Part shown: piece after piece, positions 20,144 to 30,192 of the stretch
How the letters are laid out: every line of letters starts with the position of its first letter
Position numbering within the stretch: position 1 is the first letter of the stretch
Made by a program: the position numbers and the translations under genes
The notes under the pieces: generated by a model
Database searches by the model: none
Told to the model about the DNA's origin: nothing
The model's input: only the letters and a program-made list of their open reading frames with translations
Assembly: GCA_032718475.1 (NCBI GenBank)
Contig: JAUCBJ010005161.1
Coordinates: forward strand, 1-57,966
DNA: 57,966 nt
Direction of reading: 5' to 3'
Source: Nemertoderma westbladi
Taxonomy: Eukaryota > Xenacoelomorpha > Nemertodermatida > Nemertodermatidae

Positions 20144-22570
20144 ATGTCTTCCGCGTCTACTATATCGGCTTCTCGAACTACGTCTAGTATCCGAGACTAT
20201 TTACTGTACGAGAAAATCGGTAAAGGCGGGTTCGCTACTGTCCATCGCGCTGTTTCTAAACTCAACGGTCAAGAAGTAGCGATTAAATGCATTGATCGGA
20301 ACGAGGTAGAACGACGAGGGATGACTCATCGCGTGGATAACGAGATGGCCCTCCATTGGCAGATGAAACACCCTTCTATTCTAGAACTATACGATGTACT
20401 TAAGGACGACACATACTTCTACTTAGTTTTAGAATTCTGTCCGAACGGGGAACTGCAGAGCCACGTGGCGACGTATAGCAACGGAGTTCGTCCACAAGAA
20501 GCTCGTCGCTTTATGAACGAGATCGTTCGCGGAGTCTCCTATCTCCATTCACACGGCATCCTCCATCGCGACCTCTCCTTGTCCAACATCCTGTTAACCC
20601 GGGATTTCAGTTGCCGTATCGCCGATTTCGGATTGTCCACGCAGCTCACGGAGCTGCGAGAGAAGCACTACACGCTGTGCGGAACTCCCAACTATATATC
20701 GCCGGAAGTCGCCCATAGAGAAGCTCACGGACCGGAGTCTGACGTGTGGTCGCTAGGGATTATGCTGTTCACGCTGCTAACGGGTCGGCCTCCGTTCGAC
20801 ATGGCCAACCCGATGGCGACGCTGAATCGCGTCCGAGCCGCGCGGAATGTCGACATTCCGGAATCGCTCCCGGCCGACGCGCGGGACCTCCTCACCGCGA
20901 TTCTCCAACCCAACCCGTCGGACCGTCCTGATATCGGCGGCGTATTGCGACACCCGTTCCTACTGGGGGAGTCACAGACCTCGGTGGATAGCGGACACGT
21001 GTCCGTGTCTACGGGGTTCAGTTCGGGGCGAGTCCCCCAGCGGGGGCGCCAGGTTGCAACCATAGAGGAGGAGGACAGTAAGATTAGTGGGAACGAGTGG
21101 GTGGAGGAACTTAAATTCAGCATACATGAGTTGGTAGATGGATGTGGGAAAGGCGATGTCAGGGGGGAAGGTAAGAGGGAGAGGGGGGGAGGTAAAGGAG
21201 CGGGAGGGGAAGGTAGGGGGCCGAGGGGGGGCAGTAGCAGACACTCATCCACCGATAATTCATCCAATAAAAACCAACCGAGATTCCGCCCGGAGAGCAA
21301 CCGGTGTCCTTCCGACAGTCAGTACGACCCCCGGAACTACCAGAGTTCCGGGAGCGATCCCGGAGATTCGGAGAGCCAACGCGAGTTTAAGAAACCTCTT
21401 CCGGTGTCGCGGACAGCAGCTCCTCTACAGAAGCTCTCGGATCTATGTCCGCCGTTCAGTACCGCTCGACTGCGTCCGATACGACAGGCCGGACGCAAGT
21501 CGGTAGTCAGCATCACCGATGACGGGAGCGTCCGTTTGCAGTTTCTCGGGGGGAAGGGGGGAAATCTAATGACGATATCCACCGACGGGGATTCCATCGC
21601 GCTGGGAACTAGCAACTACACTTATGACTCGCTACCCTCGGCCTACTGGCGTCGTTACGTCTACTCGGCCAAGTTCGTCAACCTGGTTCGCTCCCGAACT
21701 CGTAAGATCACCATCTACTCGCCGCACTCGCGCTCAACCTTGATGGAGAACTCGCCGGATCCCGACTTCGAGTTGCAGACCTACGACGGGATGCGCGCGT
21801 TGCGTACGCGAGACGTTGTCCGTGTGACAACGATGGCGACGGGAGCCACGAGGGAGATACGCAACACCTCCGAGTCTCGGAACCTCCCAACCGATCTGCA
21901 GTCGCTATTCAGTCGTGTCAACGACTCCTACTTGAAGTGTCTCCGGATCGAACAGGGGATTAAGGATCTCGAGATAAACGTCGGAAGTAGTTCCGACTCC
22001 TTCTTCCCGGTTATAATATCTCGACAGCCGTACGGAACGCAGCCACTAGGCGGCGTCTCCGGGAGTACTCCCTCAAGCGGTACGCTCCCGAATAATAGTG
22101 TTATCTCTTTGGCGACATTGCCTAGCCCCTCGGAGATTTCTACTAATTTCGATGGCAGCGCCTCCAGCGGAAGGGAGGCGCGTTCCATAACGTTTCTAGG
22201 CGGTAAGAAGGCGCCATCTAGAGGCGGTTCTGATCCATCTTCTGTCGGTAACACGGCCCCCGTACCGCGTCCCCATAGCAACCAATCGGCAATATCCGGG
22301 AGCCAATCATCGGGGGTTGTTAAGAGTCTATTCGTTAGCAACGTGGGTTGGGCCTCCCAACTGGCCGACGGACAGGTCTGGGTTCAGTACAGCGACGGGT
22401 GTCAGCTGCGGGTTGGCAGTAGAAACGGGGCGACCCATACAGACCCATCGGGTCACACGAAACTTTACGAATCCGGGACCCCAATACCGGATTCAATACG
22501 AGCGAAACTCTCCGATATGCCCAGAATTCTACAACTCTTTGTTGATAACATCGACAGAGACAACGGATAG
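20144..22570 (+). CDS. PLK4: Polo-like kinase 4 (intronless)
   Basis: Master kinase of centriole duplication. I start it at the ATG at 20144 (808 residues); the frame is open back to a GTG at 20111, but that is not a normal animal start. Kinase domain, about residues 19-275: glycine loop GKGGFATV (26-33), lysine K48, catalytic D143 in LHRDLSLSN, DFG at 161-163, activation-loop T177 in [14 protein letters not shown]. Directly after it is DSGHVS (282-287), matching the beta-TrCP/Slimb phosphodegron DSGxxS/T that limits PLK4 by self-triggered destruction. A Gly/Arg-rich linker (about 334-363) precedes the paired polo boxes PB1-PB2 (about 442-612; RLRPIRQ, YWRRYVYSAKFVNLV, LMENSPD). The C-terminal PB3 is at about 727-800 (NVGWASQLADGQVWVQYSDG). 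Human PLK4 is longer (970), mainly in linkers. Everything needed for function is present. A likely AATAAA is at 23074-23079. Confidence 0.96.
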   Translation: MSSASTISASRTTSSIRDYLLYEKIGKGGFATVHRAVSKLNGQEVAIKCIDRNEVERRGMTHRVDNEMALHWQMKHPSILELYDVLKDDTYFYLVLEFCPNGELQSHVATYSNGVRPQEARRFMNEIVRGVSYLHSHGILHRDLSLSNILLTRDFSCRIADFGLSTQLTELREKHYTLCGTPNYISPEVAHREAHGPESDVWSLGIMLFTLLTGRPPFDMANPMATLNRVRAARNVDIPESLPADARDLLTAILQPNPSDRPDIGGVLRHPFLLGESQTSVDSGHVSVSTGFSSGRVPQRGRQVATIEEEDSKISGNEWVEELKFSIHELVDGCGKGDVRGEGKRERGGGKGAGGEGRGPRGGSSRHSSTDNSSNKNQPRFRPESNRCPSDSQYDPRNYQSSGSDPGDSESQREFKKPLPVSRTAAPLQKLSDLCPPFSTARLRPIRQAGRKSVVSITDDGSVRLQFLGGKGGNLMTISTDGDSIALGTSNYTYDSLPSAYWRRYVYSAKFVNLVRSRTRKITIYSPHSRSTLMENSPDPDFELQTYDGMRALRTRDVVRVTTMATGATREIRNTSESRNLPTDLQSLFSRVNDSYLKCLRIEQGIKDLEINVGSSSDSFFPVIISRQPYGTQPLGGVSGSTPSSGTLPNNSVISLATLPSPSEISTNFDGSASSGREARSITFLGGKKAPSRGGSDPSSVGNTAPVPRPHSNQSAISGSQSSGVVKSLFVSNVGWASQLADGQVWVQYSDGCQLRVGSRNGATHTDPSGHTKLYESGTPIPDSIRAKLSDMPRILQLFVDNIDRDNG

Positions 22571-23190
22571 ATAGAGAGCCGACCCAAAATATATGATATG
22601 CAATTTTCATTTTTATATTTTTTTAATTTTAGGACAAAATATTTACCCGGGCAATATGAATTAACGACTTAAGGTTAACAAACTTTAAAAAAAACTGGTT
22701 GTTTTAGGAATAAAACCAAAAGCAATTCATAAACAGTTAGCCTTGGAGGAAAGGACGTCAGTAATTTTGATACTTTATTTTGTTAATGTTGTTTGGGTTC
22801 ACCTTTGCTTGTGAGTGATTATGTAATGCACGCGTTTTGTGAAGAATATGGCGTATAACTAATTGTTTGTCTTCATATTTTGGGTAAATATTTTCCGGGT
22901 AGATTTATCGTAGTTTCTCTGTCGTCTTTTAAAATCTTATGTAATTTTGTAAATGTCGTTTATTGTTTTATTTATTTGTAAGAAGCGTCAATCAACTAGC
23001 CTTATAATATAGTTAAGAAAGAGGTGTGTTAATTATTATTAATTGTTTTGTTTGTCTATGATAAACTTATCTCAATAAATATATTATTTTGTATATAAAT
23101 ATATAATATTATGTAATAATCCCGAATGCGTTACGTTAGCGGTGTTACGTTCGCTAGACAAATCCATTACGACTTTAACCTCTGGGAGAA
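22571..23190. other. 3' region of PLK4
   Basis: AT-rich, no gene. AATAAA at 23074-23079 is the first canonical poly(A) signal after the PLK4 stop and suggests a 3' UTR of roughly 0.5 kb. Confidence 0.5.
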
Positions 23191-25583
23191 TAATCGGCCT
23201 TACCTGCTGCAAATATCGGCCTTATCTGCTACAAATATCGGCCTTATCTGCTGAACCAATATCGGCCTTATCTGCTACAAATATCGGCCTTATCTGCTGA
23301 ACCAATATCGGCCTTATCTGTAGAACAAATATCGACCTTATCTGCTACAAATATCGGCCTTATCTGCTGAACAAATATCGGCCTTACCTGCTACAAATAT
23401 CGGCCTTATCTGCTACAAATAGCGGTCTTATCGGCTGAACCAATATCGGCCTTATCTGCAGAACAAATATCGGCCTTATCTGTAGAACAAATATCGGCCT
23501 TATCTGCTACAAATATCGGCCTTATCTGCTGAACAAATATCGGCATTATCTGCTACAAATATCGGCCTTATCTGCTGAACAAATATCGGCCTTATCTGCA
23601 GAACAAAGATCGGCCTTATCTGTAGAACAAATATCGGCCTTATCTGCTACAAATATCGGCCTTATCTGCTGAACAAATATCGGCATTATCTGCTACAAAT
23701 ATCGGCATTATCGGATGAACAAATATCGGCCTTATCTGCTGGACAAATATCGACCTTATCTGCTACAAATATCGGCCTTATTTGCTGAACAAATATCGGC
23801 CTTATCTGCTACAAATATCGGCCTTATCTGCTGAACAAATATCGACCTTATCTGCTACCAATATCGGCATTATCTGATGAACAAGTATCGGCCTTATCTG
23901 CTACAAATATCGGCCTTATCTGCTACAAATAGCGGTCTTATAGGCTGAACCAATATCGGCCTTATCTGCAGAACAAATATCGGCCTTATCTGTAGAACAA
24001 ATATCGGCCTTATCTGTAGAACGAATATCTGCCTTTATCTGCTACAAATATCGGCCTTATCTGCTACAAATATCGACCTTATCTGCTGAACAAATATCGG
24101 CCTTATCTATAGAACGAATATCGGCCATATCTGCTACAAATATCGGCCTTACCTGCTACAAATATCGGCCTTATCTGCTACAAATAGCGGTCTTATCGGC
24201 TGAACCAATATCGGCGTTATCTGCAGAACAAATATCGGCCTTATCTGTAGCACGAATATCGGCCTTATCTGCTACAAATATCGGCCTTATATGCTACAAA
24301 TATCGGCCTTAACGGCTGAACAAATATCGGACTTATCTGCTGAACAAATATCGACCTTATCTGCTGAACAAATATCGGCCTTATCTGCTACAAATATCAA
24401 CCTTCTCTGCTGAAGAAATATCGGCCTTATCTGTAGAACGAATATCGGCCTTATCTGCTATAAATATCGGCCTTATCATCGACCTTATCTGCTACAAATA
24501 TCGGCCTTATCTGCTGAACAAATATCGACCTTATCTGCTACAAATATCGGCATTATCTGATGAACAAGTATCGGCCTTATCTGGTGTGAACAAATATCGG
24601 CTTTATCTGCTGAACAAATATCGGCCTTATCTGCAGAACAAATATCGGCCTTATCTGTAGAACGAATATCGGCCTTATCTGCTACAAATATCGGCCTTAT
24701 CTGCTACAAATATCGGCCTTATCTGCTACAAATATCGGCCTTATCTGCTGAACAGATATCGACCTTATCTGCTACAAATATCGGTCTTATCTGGTGAACA
24801 AATATCGGCCTTATCTGCTGAACAAATATCGACATTATCTGCTGAACAAATATCGGTCTTATCTGGTGAGCAAATATTGGCCTTATCTGCTACAAATATC
24901 GGCCTTATCTGGTGAACAAATATCGGCCTTATCTGCTGAACAAATATCGACATTATCTGCTGAACAAATATCGGTCTTATCTGGTGAGCAAATATCGACC
25001 TTATCTGCTACAAATATCGGCCTTATCTGGTGAACAAATATCGGCCTTATCTGCTGAACAAATATCGACATTATCTGTTGAACAAATATCGGTCTTATCT
25101 GCTGAACAAATATCGACCTTATCTGCCGCAAATATCGGCCTTATCTGGTGAACAAATATCGGCCTTTCTGCTGAACAAATATCGACATTATCTGCTGAAC
25201 AAATATCGGTCTTATCTGGTGAGCAAATATCGACCTTATCTGCTACAAATATCGGCCTTATCTGGTGAACAAATATCGGCTTTATCTGCTGAACAAATAT
25301 CGACATTATCTGTTGAACAAATATCGGTCTTATCTGGTGAGCAAATATCGGCCTAACCTGCTACAAATATCGGCCTTATCTGCAGAACAAATATCGGCCT
25401 CATCTGCTACAAATATCAGCCTTACCTGCCACAAATATCGGCCTTATCTGCTGAAGAAATATCGGCCTTATCTGGTGAACAAATATCGGCCCTATCTGGT
25501 GAACAAATATCGGCCTTATCTGCTGAACAAATATCGGCTTTATCTGCTGAACAAATATCGGTCTTATCTGGTGAACAAATATG
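23191..25583 (+). repeat. 2.4-kb minisatellite of mixed 22- and 24-bp units
   Basis: About 100 head-to-tail units share AATATCGGCCTTATCTGCT and then continue either with ACAA (22-bp unit) or GAACAA (24-bp unit). Common variants change GGCC to GACC, GGTC or GGCA, and CTGCT to CTGGT or CTGTAG. From about 24765 to 25350 a larger unit of about 120 bp repeats with a fixed order of variants. The long frames across it on both strands are by-products of the 24-bp spacing and have no protein character. It is not a CRISPR array: the units are contiguous, with no unique spacers. Confidence 0.95.
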
Positions 25584-25676
25584 TTCCGATACAAATTATG
25601 TTTCGATACAAGAAGATCCTTAAAAGTTTATGTTGAACTTCAATAGCAGGATCAGTTAAAAATATTTAATAGAAAC

Positions 25677-26601
25677 TAGGGATGTGGCGAATGTCCGCAT
25701 TCGCATCTGCATCCGCGGATATCCGCATGATTTTTCGCATTCGCATCCACATACGCACCCATGGCATGAGGATGTGACATGCGGATGTTACATGCACTAT
25801 TCAAGCATCCTGTCTGAAGGCCCACCAACCACTAAATTAAATTTTCAATAATAATTACTGGTAATTATAGTGGAATAGTAATAATAGTAATGGTAATTAA
25901 AAAATACAATAACAATAATACTTGTTTATTATTTGACCGACATACCTCCAGACAGACAAACAGACTGACTGACAGAAATACAAAGAAACAGACAGTCAAG
26001 ATGCTGTCAAAAGTAAAAACTGACATCGGAAATGAGTTCGCCGACCTGGAAAACCCCCTTAGGCATATTTTGGTGAGGTTAAATGATTTTGTTTATTTTT
26101 TGACAGACAAACAGACAGACAAAAAGACAGACATACATTTAGACAGTTTCTGTAGGAGGAGCAACCTTAGAAGTTCGATTTTGTGTTCACCAGTGTGTGT
26201 ACACGTACATTGTTGTACTCTATACAGTATACACTAACACTCGACGGGAGCAATATAAAAAATGTTGGTTGTATTATTGTTTTGTTATATTATGTCCCAT
26301 TCTGTTCTATAACCTTAGACTCTTGTTAGTATATTAATATAAGATTAGAATATAATATTAAAATGCTGGTATAACCTTGATGTAAAAGGGAGTCCAGGCA
26401 AAAATATGTATGTTTTAATAGACATCCGCATCCGCATCCGTGCGGATGTCACCTCAGACATCTGCATCCGCATCCGTGCGGATGTCACCTCAGACATCTG
26501 CATTCGCATCTGCATCCGCATCCGTGCGGATGTCACCTCAGACATCTGCATCCGCATCTGCATCCGCGGATGTTAAAAATATGACATTCGCAACATCCCT
26601 A
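25677..26601. mobile_element. hAT-like non-autonomous element with 8-bp target-site duplication
   Basis: The left end TAGGGATGTGGCGAATGTC is inverted at the right end (GACATTCGCAACATCCCTA, ending 26601). The flanks are ATAGAAAC (25669-25676) and GTAGAAAC (26602-26609), an 8-bp duplication with one mismatch, as expected for hAT elements. Both ends are rich in CATCCGCATCCG. Near the right end a ~36-42-bp unit with GTGCGGATGTCACCTCAGAC is repeated three times. The middle has CAGACAGACAAACAGAC runs. No transposase is present in its 925 bp. Confidence 0.85.
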
Positions 26602-26703
26602 GTAGAAACAACAAAATTTGAAATAATATTGATGTCTCTGGAAAACGGATCAGAAGTAATATAATTTATGGTGAATAATAGCATTCATTCATTTATTTTA
26701 CTT

Positions 26704-29700
26704 TTAACAAAAGAAATAAACAGAATCTAATACTTGTTCCAATTGGAAATCGCCTTGTTGAGGAATATATTTAATCACTTGCTGAACTAAAACCTGATCC
26801 GCCGGTTTCATTTGCCGGACTGACAGCTTGATAACAGACTGAGCCAACTGTTCTATAAGGGGCTGTTCGTGGAGCCTTACAAACTGCTCGCGACAAACAC
26901 GGTTCATAGCGTCGACGCTGGTGGCGTGAGTCCAGAAGCAGTCGTGTACCGAGGCAAAGGTAATCCCCCGCCGTTGACAATACAGAGCGGTGAGCATCAT
27001 ATGACAGGAATCCAGACAGTGAATGTAGTTGGGAGGAAAAGCGGTTGCCTGTTTCCTACGATTAGGGGATCCTTTGATGTCTTGAAAATGAAACTTTTGA
27101 AAGTCCCTTTGAAAGTATTGAGTGTATACGGATTCTTGGTTAAAGTAGGGCTGTGTAACGGGCATTCCAAGAGGAGTTATCCATTGCATAGGGATACCTG
27201 AGGCCGCAACTCTACTCGCCAAATCTTTGAACCAATCGCGAATAAATGCGCTCCTGTTAAACATAATATAAATCGAATCGAAGACTCGCCCCACAAGGTA
27301 CAACGAGGCATCGTGACACCGTTCCCTTGGGAACGTCGGTAGATTGGATAGCTGACGTTCAATCTGTAGTTTACCACCGAATCTGGTGACACCGTACACC
27401 GTAGTCATTACTGTCTGTTTCACCACTTTGCGAGTTATGTAGCCTTCTAGAACACGAGCGATTTCCTTGCCGTCAGCGGCGTCCGCCTCTCGAAGCTTCT
27501 CGACGTGACTGGTAACCTCTTGGTAGATGTCCTGCGGGCGGTCTCGCGGCACCATGTTCACGCCGACAGCACCTTTAAAGTCGCGTCCTAAAGCCGCGTA
27601 ATGCTGCAAACCATTGCACGATCCATCCTGGTGTACAGGCAGGTTGGAGACGAACTCGGTTGGGTTCGGACTGCGCACTATCTTGGCCAACTCCAGACAG
27701 CACGCGAGTGCTTGCCACGAATCCTCAGCACTCTGCCACCATCTCCTACCGTCGAAAGGCCTATCAGCAGAGTCGATGACATCATCCATCGAGTTGTTTA
27801 TGAAATCGATACGTTCTCGAATGGAATTCTTCTTAAACTTTCCAGTTAGATTACACAGATGTACCTTCATCCAATCTAGACCATTCCGTCCTAAAGGTTT
27901 ACCTTCGGCGAACAGTAACATACTGCGGGCGATATCGTGCCCCTGGTGGTTGAAATGAGGTGGAGTTGGGTAAACTCGACCACGAAAGTCGACAGTTTGG
28001 GGAAACCAAACCGTTCTAGAACGGTAGTGATTTGCTAAACTTAATCGATAAAGTAAATCTTTATAGAGGCCTAACATTTCCTGGGCTTCCTGCTTTTGTT
28101 TGAGACGCACGGCGTAGTCACTGGACGTTTTCCCAAGTGGAATTTTCTCCATCGATGGTTTAAAATGGGCGGGTGATAAAGGGATGTCGAGTTTCAAATC
28201 GCCACCAGAGGTAAACACCCCAATTAGTATATCCAAAATATCTTGGTTTATCTTCCACGGGATAACGGACAATTGCGTCAAAGAATCAAGCATTGGAAGC
28301 ATACCACCGGATCCTATGGCCTCGTCCACACTACTGGTCTGTAACTCTAGCGTATCCTGTCTGATCAAGGAGAGCGGGTGGAGAATGTATCCCCCGGTAA
28401 AGACGCCTCGCCAAGGTGTTGGTGGTGACAGCATGGGTAAAATCCATGGGGTGTAGGGAAAATACGATAAATTCGCATTGCGAATAATTCTTTGCAAAAG
28501 CGGATGAACTTTAAGGATCCCACGTTTCTTAAAACCTTTCCCGAATGTTGAAGCTGAAATATAGAAATGGTAAAGTAGAGGCATTTTTCTGCCATCGATT
28601 AGTAAATGCATCTTATCGATCATTAAGTGGAGAAGTTTATGCCCAACGTAAATAATAGTAGACGATGGCCACTGACCTTCTGTATCCAGATTACGATATC
28701 CGGCTTCCCGCTCCAGAACCCGCCAAAACTCTCGCGGTAAATACCGCGATTGCAAACCCCTATCCGAGAAATATTCCAAGTATTGCCTGTAAATAGTTTC
28801 AGTGTGAGAATCTGCCCCTGTAGCCACTTTCTTACGAAGTAAGACCCGGTAACAAACCTGGACACCCAGATTAAACGCGAATAGACCTACAGGTACGTCA
28901 CTCACATTGGACCTAAATGTGTCGAGCATAACCTCGACAAGCTCATCTACCTCTAACATATGCATTACACTGTAGGCTTTTGCTTCTTCTACACACTTTG
29001 GAAACTGCCTCGAGTGGTCCCGGATATCTGTAACTGCTCCGATTAAATCTCTCCTCCAACTTTCTTGAAGGCTGTCATATAAATGTCTACTGTGTAACAT
29101 AAGATCGTCGGTTTCTGTTAGTATAGATTTTATATCAATTGAACATGACCTTTCTACGCGTAATTGTTCATTAATGAAATCGTGGCTAGAATAAGTTTGT
29201 GGGGGATTGTCAGAGCTATTCGAATTGTCAGACTTGATACTATAAATTTCGGCTGTTAAGATACTATTTGGAATAATTAGCGGTGTTGGTGGTAATCCTT
29301 TACGTAATCCTAATAATAACGAATTATTAACCTTTTCAACTAAATTTAAAATAGATAGTTTCGTTTTTTCATCAACAAGATCGATGACTTCAGACAGTCT
29401 GTAGCCGTCATCAACCATTTGCCTGAGGCATTTTTTCATTGACTCATAAGCTATGAGTTTTTTGCTATTTAATGAAGACAACTCTAAATATTTAGAACCA
29501 GCGGTTAATAAAATAGCATAAGATGAACGGTTTAGTGAGATTTTAACACTTTTCATTGTCCCAAGTATTTCTCCAATCTTTACAAGGTCATTTCTAGTAG
29601 CCCAATACTCCAACATATGATTACAAATAACAATACTGTTGTGTTTCTCATTGCCATTATTATCATTCAATTGTTCCCGCACATTTGCGATATATTTCTC

Positions 29701-30192
29701 AAACATAAGCTCTGCAGCCGGAAGTAGATTGGAATTAAGAGCGGATACCAAAAGAACTTCTAGAACGGATACTTTCACTATATTGGTGCTGCGATTTACA
29801 GAAACGGCCTCATCCAACCGAGATCCGGGATCGGTAACAGTGGAAGGCTTCGCCAACGTAGGGGCCACTGTAACTCTCTGTAATCGTACACCTACATCAT
29901 CGTATTCGCACACTATCTCTTGGGGCGTTGAGTTTGATTTATCGGAGGACATCAGTTTCACTGTTTTACTGCGTATTAAAGTTCGAGGCGGTAGTCGTCT
30001 GAAATACGCCAACGGTTTCAATTGCCTCATTGGTTTTAACACGGAGCGTTTCTTTTGTGTATCGTTAGCTGTTCGATTGGAAGCTCCAGTTTTGCTAGAC
30101 GCCGATTGTCCATGGCCGCGGTTAGTGTGGAGTGTACGGGTCGTAGTTGAAGCGTATCTAGAGCAACGAAACAAACAATAAAATTCCCTCAT
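26704..30192 (-). CDS. POLRMT: Mitochondrial DNA-directed RNA polymerase (intronless)
   Basis: Single-subunit, T7-like RNA polymerase that transcribes mitochondrial DNA and primes its replication. The 1162 residues are in one frame, close to the usual ~1200. The N-terminus is basic, Ser/Thr-rich and lacks acidic residues over the first 40 positions, as expected for a mitochondrial targeting peptide. An N-terminal extension with helical, PPR-like sequence lies at about 140-290. The polymerase core occupies about 500-1162: TVDFRGRVYP (733-742), catalytic D856 in HQDGSCNGLQHY, the fingers motif with K925, M929 and Y933 in KQTVMTTVYG, and second catalytic D1084 in SVHDCFWTHA. All key residues are kept. 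The stop is followed after only 6 bases by AATAAA on the minus strand (26692-26697), so the 3' UTR is probably very short. It is convergent with PLK4. Confidence 0.97.
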   Translation of the reverse strand: MREFYCLFRCSRYASTTTRTLHTNRGHGQSASSKTGASNRTANDTQKKRSVLKPMRQLKPLAYFRRLPPRTLIRSKTVKLMSSDKSNSTPQEIVCEYDDVGVRLQRVTVAPTLAKPSTVTDPGSRLDEAVSVNRSTNIVKVSVLEVLLVSALNSNLLPAAELMFEKYIANVREQLNDNNGNEKHNSIVICNHMLEYWATRNDLVKIGEILGTMKSVKISLNRSSYAILLTAGSKYLELSSLNSKKLIAYESMKKCLRQMVDDGYRLSEVIDLVDEKTKLSILNLVEKVNNSLLLGLRKGLPPTPLIIPNSILTAEIYSIKSDNSNSSDNPPQTYSSHDFINEQLRVERSCSIDIKSILTETDDLMLHSRHLYDSLQESWRRDLIGAVTDIRDHSRQFPKCVEEAKAYSVMHMLEVDELVEVMLDTFRSNVSDVPVGLFAFNLGVQVCYRVLLRKKVATGADSHTETIYRQYLEYFSDRGLQSRYLPREFWRVLEREAGYRNLDTEGQWPSSTIIYVGHKLLHLMIDKMHLLIDGRKMPLLYHFYISASTFGKGFKKRGILKVHPLLQRIIRNANLSYFPYTPWILPMLSPPTPWRGVFTGGYILHPLSLIRQDTLELQTSSVDEAIGSGGMLPMLDSLTQLSVIPWKINQDILDILIGVFTSGGDLKLDIPLSPAHFKPSMEKIPLGKTSSDYAVRLKQKQEAQEMLGLYKDLLYRLSLANHYRSRTVWFPQTVDFRGRVYPTPPHFNHQGHDIARSMLLFAEGKPLGRNGLDWMKVHLCNLTGKFKKNSIRERIDFINNSMDDVIDSADRPFDGRRWWQSAEDSWQALACCLELAKIVRSPNPTEFVSNLPVHQDGSCNGLQHYAALGRDFKGAVGVNMVPRDRPQDIYQEVTSHVEKLREADAADGKEIARVLEGYITRKVVKQTVMTTVYGVTRFGGKLQIERQLSNLPTFPRERCHDASLYLVGRVFDSIYIMFNRSAFIRDWFKDLASRVAASGIPMQWITPLGMPVTQPYFNQESVYTQYFQRDFQKFHFQDIKGSPNRRKQATAFPPNYIHCLDSCHMMLTALYCQRRGITFASVHDCFWTHATSVDAMNRVCREQFVRLHEQPLIEQLAQSVIKLSVRQMKPADQVLVQQVIKYIPQQGDFQLEQVLDSVYFFC

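Noticed and set aside
23191-25583. CRISPR-like appearance of the 22/24-bp array
   Set aside because: Units are contiguous with no unique spacers, and the window is clearly animal DNA.
24765-25636. Several 60-120-codon frames on both strands across the minisatellite
   Set aside because: All are repeats of the tandem unit read in different frames, with no non-repetitive protein sequence.
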